This document shows, one piece after another, positions 1-12,351 of a stretch of 64,000 nucleotides of DNA. The position numbers and the translations under genes were made by a program. The stretch is from Symbiodinium natans. Taxonomy: Eukaryota > Sar > Dinophyceae > Suessiales > Symbiodiniaceae. The notes below the pieces were generated by a model. It did not search any database and had not been told where the DNA came from. It saw nothing but the letters and a program-made list of their open reading frames with translations. The stretch's first letter is position 1, and each line of letters begins with the position of its first letter. The stretch covers positions 318,501 through 382,500 of the forward strand of contig CAJNDS010002080.1 of assembly GCA_905221605.1 (NCBI GenBank), given 5' to 3'.

Positions 1-1025
1 GGGTTTCTAGGTGTTTTGGGGTTTAGGCTTCTAGGATCGCCTGACGGTGGTCATTAAACAGTGTCAGGGCTCTTAGCCAACCTTGGGTTTAGGTCTCGGG
101 TTTAGGAATTTTGGGCTAAGCGGCTTAGGTTTAAGCACTGTTGCTCCATGTCGGCCGCGGTGCGGCTGCTTAGGCTTTAGGGGTTAGGTCCTCCAACCCT
201 GAACCCTTAAACCCCCTAAACCACCTTAAAAGGGAAAGGGTTTAGGGTTTAATGACCATCGCCTGGCGGTGGTCATTAAAAAGGTTGGTTGGAGGGCTTG
301 CGCTTCGGGGCTGGGTTTCAGGGTTTACGTCGTTTAGGGTTTAGGGTTTTTGCAGGTGTGTTGCTCTAGGCTGGTGAAACTTGGCTGCGGAGCCACTTTT
401 CGTGTATCTTGAAGAGTACAAAAAGGGTTGCCCCATCGCCTGGCGGTGGCCATTAAACAGGGTGTCAGGGCTCTTAGACAACCTTGGGTTTAGATCTCGG
501 GTTTGGGGCTCGGGTTTAGGGTTTAATGGCCATCGCCTGGCGGTGGTCATTAACAAGGTTGGAGGGCCTACGCTTCGGGGCTGGGGTTTAGGGTTTCTAG
601 GTGTTTTGGGGTTTAGGCTTCTAGGATCGCCTGACGGTGGTCATTAAACAGTGTCAGGGCTCTTAGCCAACCTTGGGTTTAGGTCTCGGGTTTAGGAATT
701 TTGGGCTAAGCGGCTTAGGTTTAAGCACTGTTGCTCCATGTCGGCCGCGGTGCGGCTGCTTAGGCTTTAGGGGTTAGGTCCTCCAACCCTGAACCCTTAA
801 ACCCCCTAAACCCACCTTAAAAGGGAAAGGGTTTAGGGTTTAATGACCATCGCCTGGCGGTGGTCATTAAAAAGGTTGGTTGGAGGGCTTGCGCTTCGGG
901 GCTGGGTTTCAGGGTTTACGTCGTTTAGGGTTTAGGGTTTATGCAGGTGTGTTGCTCTAGGCTGGTGAAACTTGGCTGCGGAGCCACTTTTCGTGTATCT
1001 TGAAGAGTACAAAAAGGGTTGCCCC
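1..1025. repeat. 590-bp tandem duplication with internal palindromes
   Basis: Bases 1 to about 434 recur at 591 to about 1025 with very few differences, for example one extra C near 811. Between them, 435-590 holds a diverged partial copy. Each unit contains the palindrome TGACCATCGCC/GGCGGTGGTCA bounded by TTTAA and TTAAA (near 250, 520 and 840) and several TTTAGGG units. Short reading frames here end in telomere-repeat translation and I do not regard them as genes. Confidence 0.85.
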
Positions 1026-1165
1026 AAAACCGTTTAAAACCGTTTTGGAGCGCCCCAGTGTGCCGGCAAAACCGTTTTAAAACCGTTTTTAATAGTTTTG
1101 AATAGTTTTGGATTTTTGACCCCATTTACGGTGCCCCAAAACCGTTTAAAACCGTTTTGCAGCCA
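1026..1165. repeat. short repeats of the AAAACCGTTT type
   Basis: The motif CCCCAAAACCGTTTAAAACC recurs around 1022, 1070 and 1134, separated by AT-rich bases. No gene is visible. Confidence 0.6.
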
Positions 1166-1410
1166 CCCAAAAAAGCACCATATAGCAACTGCAATGTAAC
1201 CATATGAATGCTTTACAACATCGTGATCATCGTGGCATAAATGGAAGTATGTGGTTATTCCAGATGAAACAGGAGGTGGTCTATGAAGAAACAATTTTAC
1301 TTTCCTCTGAAAGTCGAGACTTTGGTTCTTCGACACAACGAGTTCTGAAACTACTTTTCTCTAATCAACAAATTCCATGGGTGCTACGTTTTACCCATAG
1401 TCTAAGAATC

Positions 1411-1960
1411 TTTTGGCCCACGAAAGTGCGCCAAAGAATGCTGGCGGCCTTCGAAACGAAGGGATGCTCTACGGCGTTATTGAGCCAAAGGGCAACAGAA
1501 ACCTTTGCGCCAGGCATGCGAAAAGCTGGAATCTCCAGCTCCAGGCGCGCTTTTGGCCCGCGAAAGTGCGCCAGGGGATGCTGGCGGCCTTCGAAACGAA
1601 CGGATGCTCTACAGTGTTATAGAGCCAAAGGGCAACAGAAACCTGTGTGCCAGGCATGCAAAAAGCTGGAATCTCCAGCTCCAGGCGCGCTTTTGGCCCG
1701 CGAAAGTGCGCCAGGGGATGCTGGCGGCCTTCGAAACGAAGGGACGCTGTATGGTGGCTCTACCTACACATAGAGCCAAAAGGCCACAGAAACCTCTGTG
1801 CCAGGCGTACGAAAAGCTGGAATCTCCAGCTCCAGGCGCGCTTTTGGCCCGCGAAAGTGTGCCAGGGGATGCCGGCGGCCTTCGAGACGAAGGGGTGCTC
1901 TACGGTGTTGTAGAGCCGAAGGGCAACAGAAACCTTTGTGCCAGGCCTGGGCCTGCAAAC
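1411..1960. repeat. tandem repeat of about 140 bp, four copies
   Basis: Copies begin with TTTTGGCCC at about 1411, 1551, 1691 and 1842 (spacing 140, 140 and 151). Each includes a small hairpin, AGCTGGA-atc-TCCAGCT. Because the period is not a multiple of 3, the same protein-like text appears in different frames, so the long open frames here look like a by-product of the repeat. A transcribed non-coding role cannot be excluded. Confidence 0.75.
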
Positions 1961-2100
1961 CCTGCGCTTCTTTTCGACTTGACCCTAACGATTTACGTGA
2001 CTTCCGACGTCATTCACTACATAGGTTCCGACGTAATGCCCTACATACTTTTACACATCCTCAGTTAAAGAGGCTGATATCTGGTATAACCCAAACCCTA

Positions 2101-3125
2101 AACCCTGATACCCCCAAACCATTAACAAGACATCCCAGAGCCTCGTCGACTGCGGCCGGTTCCTGCGTCGAAAGGCCCTGTGCCTGACAGTTGTTGGGTT
2201 TCTCTGCGGCGCTTATAGGGTCGAGGGTTTACGGCGCTTTGGGTTTTGGGGCATTTAGGGGCTTATAGGGTTTGGGGTCTAGGGGTAGGGCATTAGGACG
2301 TTTAGGGGCTTACAGGGTTTAGGGTTTTAGGGCTTTTAGGGATTCTGAGGTTTAAAGAGCTCAGGCTTTTAGAACACCCAAACCCCAAAACCCTAAGACC
2401 CTAAAACCCTAAACCCCAACACCGCAAAACCCCAAAACCCTGAAACCCTCAAAGCCTAAGAGGGCCTGAGCCTTCACACCCTGAAACCCTTACACCCTAT
2501 AGCCCTGAAACCCTACAACCCTGAAACCTGAAACAACCCTGAAACCCTGACACCCTATAAACGCTATGCCGCTGGGAGATTGCATTTGTTGAGAAGTAAA
2601 AGGAAGAGTCCCTACCTTAATCATTCTATAACCCCTATATATATATATATATGTTTTTTACCTTATATGGTAGTCCCTATATACCCAAGTACCCCCCCCC
2701 CCCCCCCAAATAACCCCTTAATGACCCCTCAGGTCTCTTATAAGGGTCCCTCCCTGAGTCCGTTGAATTTGAGGCATGGGCTTGGGATTGGGATTGGCGT
2801 CTCTGACCGTCGCAGGCTTCCGAAAGCTTCTACAAGCCCTAGAGCCCTGAACCCCTGAGGCCAAAACCCCCCAAAGCCCCTACCCTAAAAGCCCGTAAGG
2901 CCCTTAGAAGCCTACACCCTAAACCCTAAATCCCAAACCCTAAAACATGTGAACCCTACACCCGCTGAAGGTCTCCCTGAATCCCTTATGCCCCAAACCC
3001 TGCAAGCCCTAAACCTGAAACCCCTGAAAGCCCTAAGCCTAAACCCCAAATCCCTGAATGCCCTAAACCCTAAACCCTAAACCCTAAACCCTAAACCCTA
3101 AACCCTAAACCCTAAACCCCCTAAA
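2101..3125. repeat. degenerate telomere-type repeats, no gene seen
   Basis: This stretch is almost entirely decayed CCCTAAA/TTTAGGG variants, changing strand near 2380. It includes a TA run near 2638, a poly-C run near 2693 and a clean CCCTAAA array at about 3062-3118. Confidence 0.7.
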
Positions 3126-3142
3126 TGCAGGAGGAGACCCAC

Positions 3143-3186
3143 CTCCTGGGCTCTGCTTTCGAGAGACTTCAGGGCGGCCTCGTAGC
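3143..3186 (-). CDS. putative host exon
   Basis: This is an island of non-repetitive sequence between a CCCTAAA array (left) and TTTAGGG repeats (right). On the minus strand an AG acceptor precedes a frame reading YEAALKSLESRAQE, followed directly by a GTGGGT donor. The opposite strand is also open, so the strand is uncertain. No family is recognised. Confidence 0.4.
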
Positions 3187-3530
3187 CTCCCGCAGGCTTT
3201 AGGGTTTAGGGTTTGGGGTTTTCGGGTTTGGGGTTTAGGGTTTGGGGTTTAGGGTTTAGGGTTTGGGGTTTAGGGTTTAGGGGTTTAGGGTTTAGGGTTC
3301 CGGGAGTAAGGTTTTAGGTTTTTTTTGTTTGCTTTTGCCTCTTATTATTATTTTTTTTGGGGCGGGGGGAAGGAGGGAAGGGGGGAAGCGGGAAAGGGGG
3401 AACGGGGCGAAGGGGGATTTTACAAAGATTGTCCTTTAGGATTGTCAGGGTTCAGGGTTCAAGGCTTCAGCAGGGGTCTATGTAGGTACGTAGGCGATTA
3501 AGCTGAGGCTTAAGTAGGGCTAGTTTCGGT

Positions 3531-3668
3531 TAGGGTTTAGGGTTTAGGGTTTAGGGTTTAGGGTTTAGGGTTTAGGGTTTAGGGTTTAGGGTTTAGGGTT
3601 TAGGGTTTAGGGTTTAGGGTTTAGGGTTTAGGGTTTAGGGTTTAGGGTTTAGGGTTTAGGGTTTAGGG
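3531..3668. repeat. (TTTAGGG)n interstitial telomere-type array
   Basis: About 19 nearly perfect heptamers, the longest clean array in the window. It is internal, with unique sequence on both sides, so it is not a chromosome end. Confidence 0.95.
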
Positions 3669-4186
3669 GGTTTCAACTTAACCTTTCAAGGTGGCTTGCG
3701 GTACCTTTTCTGGAAGTCGCTGTGCCGGCGTGAAGATCATCATATGAATCTTCAATTTCTGATCTCGTAGATCGCACCGTTCTTGTTGGCTCCACGGCTT
3801 CCCGATGGCCAGCCATCTTCTGGATGCTTGTGAATTTGGGGCTTAGGGCTTGTAAGGCTTGTGGGCTTAACGTTTAGGGTTTGAAGGTTTGCGGTTTAGG
3901 GTCTGGGTCTGATAGGGGTGTAGGGCTTTGGGCTTAGGGGTTGAATGGTTTGGGGTTCATAGGGCTTGGGGTTTGGCATTTATAAGCTTCAGGTTTGGGA
4001 TTTGGGACTTAGGGTAGAACTCGGGCTTGCCCCGCCCGACCCTACACCAGTCACATGGGGCCTTGTGAAGGGTACCCCTAAGCCCGACACTTTCAACAGC
4101 TTTAGCTTCGGAATTTGATAGTAAGTGCCCCGCCCGCCCCCGAATCCGAACCACAACTGGTTCGCTTTTGGGTTCGGGGGGAATGG

Positions 4187-4188
<2 letters not shown>

Positions 4189-4223
<35 letters not shown>
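4189..4223. repeat. poly-G tract of about 35
   Basis: An uninterrupted G run. Its length is probably approximate in any assembly. Glycine- or proline-rich frames across it are artefacts. Confidence 0.9.
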
Positions 4224-4439
4224 CTGGGCGGGGTTCGGGTTCTGCTGAGATGGAATCTGAAGGTCTGTCACTGCTGTTCTTGTTTTGGCATGGGGAGAGA
4301 ACCCCTGAAAGATCGCGTATGGTCTATTTAGGGTCAAGGCTTGACCGAGGGTTAAGGGTTTAGGTGGGTTAGGGTTTAAGGGTTAAGGGTTAAGGGTTTA
4401 GGGTTTAGGGGTTTAGGTGGGTTAGGGTGTAGCGCGAGC

Positions 4440-4538
4440 CTTCACCGTCTTCCCAGTACTTGGATCCGGAAACGTTCATCACCACCTGCGCCGTTACTGT
4501 CACCTGCACCAAGGCGCTTCTTGATGCTCCCTTGGGAG
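4440..4538 (-). CDS. putative host exon
   Basis: The minus-strand frame is open for 32 codons after a CTAG acceptor, with pieces such as SALVQVTVTAQVVMNVSGSK followed by YWEDGE. It ends at a possible GC donor (GAAG|GCTCG). Composition and lack of repeats look coding. The protein family is not recognised. An internal GT could also serve as donor, so the right limit is uncertain. Confidence 0.45.
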
Positions 4539-5920
4539 CTAGAAAAGTTGAGGGTTTAGGGTTTAGGGTTTACGTTTAGGGTTTAGGGTTTACGAAAGAA
4601 AGGGACCCCTAAATTAGCCCCCTAATAGTAGACCCCAATAAGGTACCCCTTATTTCGGAAACCCCCTAAATGGGTCTGGGGTATATGTAGTGGTTTGGGG
4701 GTTTAGGGGTTGGAGGTGGTTTTGGGGCTTCGGGGATTTCGCGGCTTAGGATTCAGTTAGGGTCTATGCTCGCGGCAATTCTTGCGCACATTACCGCATA
4801 AACCCTAACACACTAAACCCTAAAACCTCTATGACCGCTTGTGGCCAGTGGGTGCGGTGTCCTTAAGGTTGGGTTTAAGGCTTCGGAGGCCTTCGGATGA
4901 TGAACCCCTAATTAGGGTTTAGGGTTTAGGGTTTAGGGTTTAGGGTTTAGGGCTTAGGGTTTAGGGTTTAAGACCTTGAGCCCATGAAGAAACACCCCAA
5001 ACGCCTTAAGCCCCTAATCACCAAAGCCCCGAATATAGGGGTCGGAATCATCACCAATAGTATTCCTTATGGCCCCTGTATACTTCTACTGTGATAACCT
5101 CCCAAAAAACTATTAAGACTATTCAGGCCCCTATATGAAACCACAAAACCTCTCCCAGTTCTGGCCTGTGCCTGCCTTGCTCTCGAAAGGCTGAGGGCGC
5201 CCCAAAACCCTAAACCCTAAACCCTAAACCCTAAACCCTAAACCCTATACCCGAACCGAAACCCTAAGACCCTCAAATCCCTAAAAATTAGAAACCCCAT
5301 AGACCCGGTACCCCGAAGATAAAGGGACTATGCAAAGTCTCAACCCGAACATCATCCTGAACCCAAACTGCCTTGCAGGGCCTCCGGTTGCCTATGAGCT
5401 TCATGCCTTTTAGGGCTTTTAGGGGTCGGGTTTAGGGTTCAGGGTTCAGGGTTCAGGGTTCAGGGTTTAGGGTTTAGGGTTTAGGGTTTAGGGGCTAGGG
5501 TTTAGGGTTTAGGGATAGCAGGGTCTAGGGCTTAGGGTTGGACATGACTGGCACGCAACACACTTGAAGCTGAAGACTCCTAGATACCATTCGGTTTAGG
5601 GTTTAGGGTTTAGGGTTTAGGGTTTAGTTTAGGGAAAGCCGATATTACCAGTGGCAGATCGGAAGCCACAGAGTCTGGGTATGCCCCGGGCTTGGCGAGC
5701 CCAAGCGATGGCGTCTGGACGGTCTGGCGGTGAGGCTAAACCCTAAACCCTAAACCCTAAACCCTGAACCCTAAACCCGAAACCCTGAACCCTGAACCCT
5801 GAACCCTAAACCCTAAATCGCTTGGAAGTGCCAGCATGGGGACCTAAGAGCTGCAAACGATTCCGAAGCGAACGAAAGAAGTCATCTTCTCGTGCTTCGA
5901 GGACCAGCCAGACAGCATAC

Positions 5921-5976
5921 CTCAAACCCATAGGCAATGTCGGTGGCCACAGAGGGATATCCGGCTGCATTGATCG
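5921..5976 (-). CDS. putative host exon
   Basis: The minus-strand frame reads INAAGYPSVATDIAYGFE between an ACAG acceptor and a GTATGC donor. A further open stretch in another frame lies just left of it (about 5830-5915, containing the words LVLEAREDDFF), possibly the next exon. Family unknown. Confidence 0.5.
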
Positions 5977-7824
5977 CTGTGTAGACATGCCGGCAAACAA
6001 CTCGATGTGTCGAGGTGCCTGGTGGGTCGAGGCGAAGATAGAAACTCCATGAGCCAGGGAAACCTAACGAAGCCTCCATAAACCCGACACACCATGATAA
6101 GCCCTCTTAAGGTTTGGGGTCTCGGGGTTTATAGGGTTTGTAGAGTTCATAGGGTTGATAGGGTTTAGAGGGTTTATAGGGCTTGTAGGGTTTAGTTCAA
6201 AGGTAGGACCCATGAGGTCAGAATGCAACCTATCTCGGGGCAGACCCAGAAGGAGGTGCCTGCTGCGGCCCCACCGGCAAATCGAACTTCACGGAAGAGA
6301 ACATACCCACGCCTGCGAGGTTTCCAGGGTTTAGGGCTTCTTGTCCTAAACCCGAACACCCTAACACCCTAAACCCTAACACCCGTGAACCCTTGAACGC
6401 TTAAACCCTTAACCCCCAAAACGCTGAAACCCCTAAAACTCGCAAACCCCACACCCAGAAACCCTTAACCCCTAAAACCTCTAAAGCCCTAAATAACCCT
6501 AAACCCAACCAGCCTAGGGTCGAGGGGGGCCTTGCCGGGATGCGAGCTTAGCAACTTTGAAGGCCAAGACTTCAGGGATTCGGTGATCGGGCATTTGAGG
6601 GGTTTCTGTGGCACCCGGTGCAGTCAGTGGCAAAGTTCAGGGTTTAGGGTTTAGGGTTTAGGGTTTAGGGTTTAGGGTTAGGGGTTGTTGAACTTTGAGA
6701 GACATGCGCGTACATCTGTTTCTTCCTTCTCTGAGCAGGGCAGGAAGCAGCGACCAATGAAAGAGAGGACACCCACCATGGGCTAAGATCTAACTGGCAT
6801 TGCCCACAGCAGGGCATGCCATTGGGTTTAGGGTTTAGGGTTTGGGGTTTAGGGTTTAGGGTTTGGGGTTTAGGGTTTAGGGTCAGGGTACTGTGATGAT
6901 GCAAAAGGTAGATATTGAAAATCCCCAAATTGGGAATTCCGGAAGCCCAACCCCGCCTCCAGACTTGAAGGTCCTGCCGGCAGCAGAACTCTGCTGACAA
7001 GTTTCTTGGGTTTGTTCAGGGTTAGCGACACCTACAACCCTAAACTCTAACCCTAAACCCTGAACCCCAAACCCTAAACCCCTAAAACCCTGAGGTCTAA
7101 GGGAGGAGGCTTCAACAGGGTTACGGGGCTGATTGGGGCGCAGATTCTTGTTCAAGGACCAGCTTCGGGCTGAGAGGCTGGCAAGTCTGGGATTTAGGCG
7201 GTGCAGGGTTTAGGGCTGGGGGTTTAGGGTTTAGGGTTGACATAGGCTTTGTAGTTTAAAAGGGACTAGGGTTTCGGCCTTGCAATGTAGGGTTTGAGGT
7301 CTAGGGCTTAGACTTTGTGGGGTTTAGGGTCTAGGGTTTAGGGCTTAGGGTGACAAGGGCCTTGGAAAAATGTAATACATTCCCTAGGGTGGCCCTTGAC
7401 ACCGCCAAAAAAGTCCTCAAGATGATTCTCTCGAACTAAGACAGAAAAATGACCAACTGGGAAAGTGTGATATATATATATATATATTTATTTATTTATT
7501 TGTATATATACAGAGGGGCCACTAAGGCACACTAATGGGCAATCGTTCCCACCACCCCTCTACTGAGCCCCGAAACCCTAAACCCTAAACTCCCTAAACC
7601 CTAAACTCCCTAAGCCCGAAACTCCCTAAACCCTAAACTCCCTAAACCCTAGACTCTTAAAACCTTACACCATAAACCTTAAGCCCTAAACCTAAACCCT
7701 AAACCCTGAACCCTGAACCCTGAATCCTAAACCCTAAACCCTAAACCCTAAACCCTAAACCCTAAACCCTGAACCCTGAACCCTAAACCCTGGACCCTGA
7801 ACCCTGAACCCGAAAGCCCTAAAC

Positions 7825-7884
7825 CCGAAGGCATGGGACCGTCCTGGCCACCAGGTCCATGGGCGGCGCCAAGGCTTCCGAAGC
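7825..7884 (-). CDS. putative host exon, Gly/Pro-rich
   Basis: The minus strand, after a CCGCAG acceptor, reads FGSLGAAHGPGGQDGPMPS. The frame runs into G|GTTTAGGG, so the GT donor would be supplied by the first telomere-type unit of the following intron. Low-complexity protein, function unknown. Confidence 0.4.
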
Positions 7885-8294
7885 CTGCGGCCGGGTTGTT
7901 GAAGGGTTTTTAGGTTTTTTTTAGGGGTTTAAGGTTTTTTTTTAGGGTTTAGGGTTTAGGGTTTAGGGTTTAGGGTTTAGGGTTTAGGGTTTAGGGTTTA
8001 GGGTTTAGGGGGGGGGCTTTTGGCTTAGGCTTTGAGAATCGTCGGCCCAAAACAACGAGGATATACGACAGAGAGAGAGAGAGAGGGAGAGGGAGAGGGA
8101 GCGAGAGAGAGAGAGAGAGAGAGAGAGTGAGCAAGCCCCAACTCCCCACAATCCCGACCTCAACCCTTGTACAGCCCCTAGAACCGTGACCCCTTAAACC
8201 CTAAACCCTAAACCCTAAACCCTAAACCCCTGAACCAATCAACCCTCAAGCCTACACCCTAAGCCCTAACCCCACCCCCCCCCCCCCCCTCTGC

Positions 8295-8336
8295 CTGTGC
8301 AGAACCCGAGGGGATCTGAAGGGCCTTTCCAGACAA
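8295..8336 (-). CDS. putative host exon
   Basis: Fourteen codons (LSGKALQIPSGSAQ) lie between a CCAAG acceptor and a GC donor (CAG|GCAGAG) on the minus strand, phase 0 at both ends. Short, so the support is modest. Confidence 0.35.
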
Positions 8337-9117
8337 CTTGGGAGTTAGGGTTCAGGGGTTCAGGGGTTTAGGGTTTAGGGTTTAGGGCTTAGGGTTTAGG
8401 GCTTAGGGTTTAGGGTTTGGGGTTTAGGGTTTGGGGTTTGGGGATCTGGAGTTTAGGGTTCAGGGTTAAGGGGGCTTGGGATGTAAGAGCAACATGTCCT
8501 GTGGGAGCTTAAATGGTGGATGAGTGTAGGGGCCTCCGGCCTTGACTTAGCAAGGGCTGAACTCTGATACTCATAAGGGTTTAGGGTTTAGGGTTTAGGG
8601 CTTAGGGTTTAGGGCTTAGGGTTTAGGGAAGCCGAGGTAGAATTCCAGGAGTCGCTTCCCTGAGCCTCTCAGGCAAGGCAAGGGACGAAGACGCAACTTC
8701 AGTTCAAGCATAGAGGGTCATGTTCGTCTGCCTTGTACTATTCATGAGCTCCATTATTATTCTTTTATTTATGTATGTATGTATGTACTCATTATGGTTT
8801 TTGTCTCTCTCTTTTTTTTTTTTTTTTGGGGGGGGGGGGGGGGGGGTGTTCAGTTCATGCAAGTTCATGCCTCGGGGCATGGGGCACCATCTTGGGAGGG
8901 GGACAGGGCCTGCAGCCTAACCCCCTAAGACCTCCACAATGACCACCCTAAAGCCTGAACACCGAACCCACAGTCTTCGGAGCCCCTGTAGTAGGGTTTA
9001 GGGTTTAGGGTTTAGGGTTTAGGGTTTAGGGTCTAGGGTTTAGGGTTTAGGGTTTAGGGTTTAGGGTTTAGGGTTAGGGCTTAGGAACTGTCTTGCGCAA
9101 CGGACGAGGCCCCCCAC

Positions 9118-9203
9118 ACAACGGAGGACTGGACAGTCACGGAAGAACTCGGCTTTGGTCATCACCGGATCCTCGCAAGCACGCGCAACAAAATTATCCC
9201 CGC
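9118..9203 (-). CDS. putative host exon
   Basis: The minus-strand frame contains DNFVARACEDPVMTKAEFF and continues RDCPVLRC, from a TAAAG acceptor to a GTGGGG donor. The residue mix looks like a folded domain. Family not recognised. Confidence 0.55.
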
Positions 9204-9647
9204 CTTTAGTGTGGGGCCGAGAATTCCGGACTTAGGGTTTAGGGTTTAGGGCAAAACCAAAACCTAAAGCCGAAGGCCCTAAACCCCAATTAACCTCCCA
9301 ACCCTCAACCCTGCACCTTAAACCCCACGCTCCAAACTCAAAACCCGAAACACTACAAAGCCCCAAAGTCTAACGCAAATGCCTCAGCCCCGATGCTGCT
9401 GTCTGTTGTAGCGCATGCCTTCTACTAGGATGCCCTAAACCCTAAACCCTAGTACAAGAGTTGAGGGTACCAAGAATCCGCCAGAGACCCCAAAGCCCAA
9501 AGGATGTTTTGGGGCTTTGTCTTGCATGGAAGTCCACCTTAGGGTCCTAAACCCTAAACCCTAAACCCCAAACCCCAAACCCTAAACTCCTAACTCCTAA
9601 ACCCTAAACCCTAAACCCTAAACCTTAGCATAGGGCCTCAGCTCTAC

Positions 9648-9696
9648 GTCCAGAGCCGGTCCTCTGCCTTCTGCTTGCCTTTTCCCTTTCCTTTGC
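9648..9696 (-). CDS. putative host exon, Lys/Gly-rich
   Basis: The minus strand reads KGKGKGKQKAEDRLW from a TGCAG acceptor to a GTAGAG donor. Lysine-rich and probably disordered. Confidence 0.4.
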
Positions 9697-9815
9697 CTGC
9701 ATCCAGTGAAAGGAGCTGAGGACTTAGGGTTTAGGGTTTAGGGTTTAGGGTTTAGGGCTCAGGGTTTAGGGTTTAGGGCTCAGGGAATGTATATGATTAG
9801 GGAAATATACGGCGC

Positions 9816-9871
9816 TTAACTGCCCGCATTCCCTACGGACCAATCCTTTACGTGCCATGTGCAAGGCGCCT
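9816..9871 (-). CDS. putative host exon, possibly terminal
   Basis: The minus strand after a CAGCAG acceptor reads APCTWHVKDWSVGNAGS and then TAA, consistent with a last exon. An internal GT (GATTG|GTCCG) is an alternative end. Family unknown. Confidence 0.4.
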
Positions 9872-9890
9872 CTGCTGTAGGAAGGAAACT

Positions 9891-9961
9891 AACCCTAAAC
9901 CCTAAACCCTAAACCCTAAACCCTAAACCCTAAACCCTAAACCCTAAACCCTAAACCCTAG
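9891..9961. repeat. (CCCTAAA)n array
   Basis: About 10 clean heptamers to the right of the 9816-9871 exon island. In sense orientation this gives the opposite heptamer strand from most intron 3' ends. Confidence 0.9.
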
Positions 9962-10145
9962 ACCCTGAACCTTCTAAATCCTCTAAATCCTGAGCCATGA
10001 GTCAACCCAAAGTTCCCAAGCCCTGAACCCTAAGACCCTGAAACCCCAAGCCCTCAAGGCCCGAATCCCCAAAACCTGCAGCCACGAATCCCCAAAACCC
10101 TAGAAGCCCTGAACCCCAAAACGCTTAAACCCTCAAGCCCTAAAC

Positions 10146-10253
10146 TTGGGATGTTCCCCCTTTATACCCTTGATAGGGATTGGGGGGGGGGGGGGGGGGG
10201 GGGGGGCACTAGAATGCCGATTCAAGACTGTTAGTACAAGGGGGAACATCCCA
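10146..10253. repeat. palindromic repeat family A, copy 1
   Basis: Terminal inverted repeats TGGGATGTTCCCCCTT and AAGGGGGAACATCCCA enclose a short core containing a G run of about 25. The same arms and the inner words TACTAACAGTC recur at 15738 and 48973. It is MITE-like, with no coding capacity. Confidence 0.8.
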
Positions 10254-11641
10254 GCCCTATAACCTCTGAATACCTAGGCTCCATAGCCCTGAGGCTCTGC
10301 GACAAAACAGCGGCCATTCCCCGCCTTTCTTTCCAGGGGCCTTTTTGGCATCCGCCTTAGAGATGTCGTGGTTTAGGGTCTATGGGGCCTCATCTTTTGC
10401 GGAGGGTTTTGAAAGAGTGGCTTCGTGGCTTGGGGCCGGTTAGGCACACGAAATAGAATTAAAATGGGCTTCGCCCTCAACCCTAAACCCTAAAGCCCGA
10501 AACCCAGAACCCCAAACCCTAAACCCTAAAGCCCGAAACCCAAAACCCTTTGGAGTTTCGAGGTTTTTTTAGGTACCTCCTGAGGTTCCTAGGGCCTTAG
10601 CGGGTTGTCATGCGTGGCTTAATTTGCAGGGAATCTCTCTCTAGAACCTGGAAAATGGACACCCTTCCTTATACTCCCTTCCTTATACACCCTACAACCT
10701 TAACCTAGCCCTAAACCTGAACCTCAAACCTTCTGCCCCGGAGGGCTTTTATCAGATATGTCGGCACAGAAGCACGTCGACCTTAAACTGAGCCCGAAGC
10801 CCCACACTGTGAAACCTGCACCCGCAAAGCTTTCCACCTCAAACGTCGCCAAGTGGGCCTCCTACGGCAAACTAATGCCCTTTGCGGTTTAGGGTTTAGG
10901 ATTTAGGGTTTAGGGTTTAGGGCGCACGGAGACACCTAACCTCTGAACAAGTTTTTTAGGGGTGTACAGCAAGTCGAGTTTGCCTGGGCCTCAAACACTA
11001 GATCTCCTAATGAAACCCTGAAAACCGGGACCCTAAACAAATTCCTAAACAACCCTGCCTCCCAGATGTTTTCCCAAAAGCCCTACAAGCCTCACCAAAA
11101 ATTGCCACAGGGCAGTCTGCTACCCCACAAGCCCAGAAGCCCCAAAGGCCCTAAACCTCAAACCGCAAAAGCCAACCAAACCGCAAACCAAAGTCAGAAA
11201 CGCAAAGCCCGAGACCCTAGCAACCTTGAATTTCAGGGGTGTCGGGGATTGGGCATTTAGGGTTGAGAGGTGCTTCTGAGAGGGTGTAGGCAGGCGTTGT
11301 GAGTTTGCTTTTGTGTTCTACAATTTAGTAAGCCCTAAACCCTAAACCCTAAACCCCAAACCCTAAACCCCTACCCTAGACTTCTTAAACTCCCTAAACT
11401 CCCTACACTCCCTAAACTCCCCAAACTCCCTCAACCCCCTAAACTCCCGAAACTCCCTAAACTCCGCAAACACCAGAACTCGCTAAACCACTCCCTGAAC
11501 CCTAAACCCTAAACCCTAAACCCTAAATCCTAAATCCTGAGCCAAAAACCCTCAACCCTAAACCCTCAACCCTAACCCTAAACCCGAAGCCCTAAACCCC
11601 AAACCCTAAACCCTAAACCCTAAACCCCCAAGGCCCCCCAA

Positions 11642-11710
11642 AGCGATGGGCGCCCGAGCTTTCTTCGCCTTGGGGACTTCTGCTTCGGCGGGCTCCAAGG
11701 CCAGTTGCTC
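11642..11710 (-). CDS. HMG-box gene, exon 5 (C-terminal tail)
   Basis: After a TGCAG acceptor the minus frame reads EQLALEPAEAEVPKAKKARA and then PIA. This joins in phase to exon 4 (...KIAK) and gives the usual basic tail after an HMG box. The frame stays open for some codons into the CCCTAAA repeats before TAG, so either the protein ends in repeat-derived residues or a further donor lies near 11640. The left limit is uncertain. Confidence 0.6.
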
Positions 11711-12286
11711 CTGCATTTTAGGGTTTAGGGCTTAGGGTTTGGGGTTTAGGGTTTGCGGTTTCGGGTTTAGGGTTTCGGGTTTAGGGGCTTGGGGGTTCAG
11801 GGTTTGGGGATTTAGGGTTTAGGGTTTGGGGTCTAGGGTTTAGGGTTTAGGTTCAGGGTTTGGGGTTTAGGGTTTTGGGGTCTAGGGATTGCGTTTAAGG
11901 AGATTGGGGTTTAGGGTTTAGGGTTTGGGGTTTTGAGTTTTAAGAGGCGGCGCCTTCAGGGGCTTTAGAAGGTTTGGGCTTTCGGGGTGAAGGGCTCCGG
12001 GATTTAGGGGGTTCAGGGTTTCAGGGTTTTAAAACCCTAAAAACTTAGGGCTTTCGGAGCTTTTGCAGGCTTAAGGTTCAGGGTTGCTAATGCAAGGTTT
12101 TGGTCAAGGCTTCTGAGGGTGCTTTTGGCTTTGGGTTGCGGGAAGTGGCGCTTTGGTCGTTTAGGGCTTTTTTAGGATTTCGTTTGTAGGCATAGGGTCC
12201 TTAAGAAGGGGGGGGGGGAGTAGGTAGCCTTGGGCTACATCCCCCCCTTGACAAATTGAACGCCCCTCGCTTAAGCACCCTACCCC

Positions 12287-12351
12287 TAAACCCTAAACCC
12301 TAAACCCTAAACCCTAAACCCTAAACCCTAAACCCTAAACCCTAAACCCCA
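12287..12351. repeat. (CCCTAAA)n array
   Basis: About 9 heptamers lying within intron 4 (between exons 4 and 5) of the HMG-box gene. Confidence 0.9.

Noticed and set aside
381-647. Reading frames rich in LNPKPQTLNPKP or GFRVWGLGF-like text throughout the flanks
   Set aside because: They are translations of CCCTAAA/TTTAGGG repeats and carry no protein signal.
3531-3668. True chromosome telomere
   Set aside because: The array is internal, and dozens of others in both orientations occur across the window.
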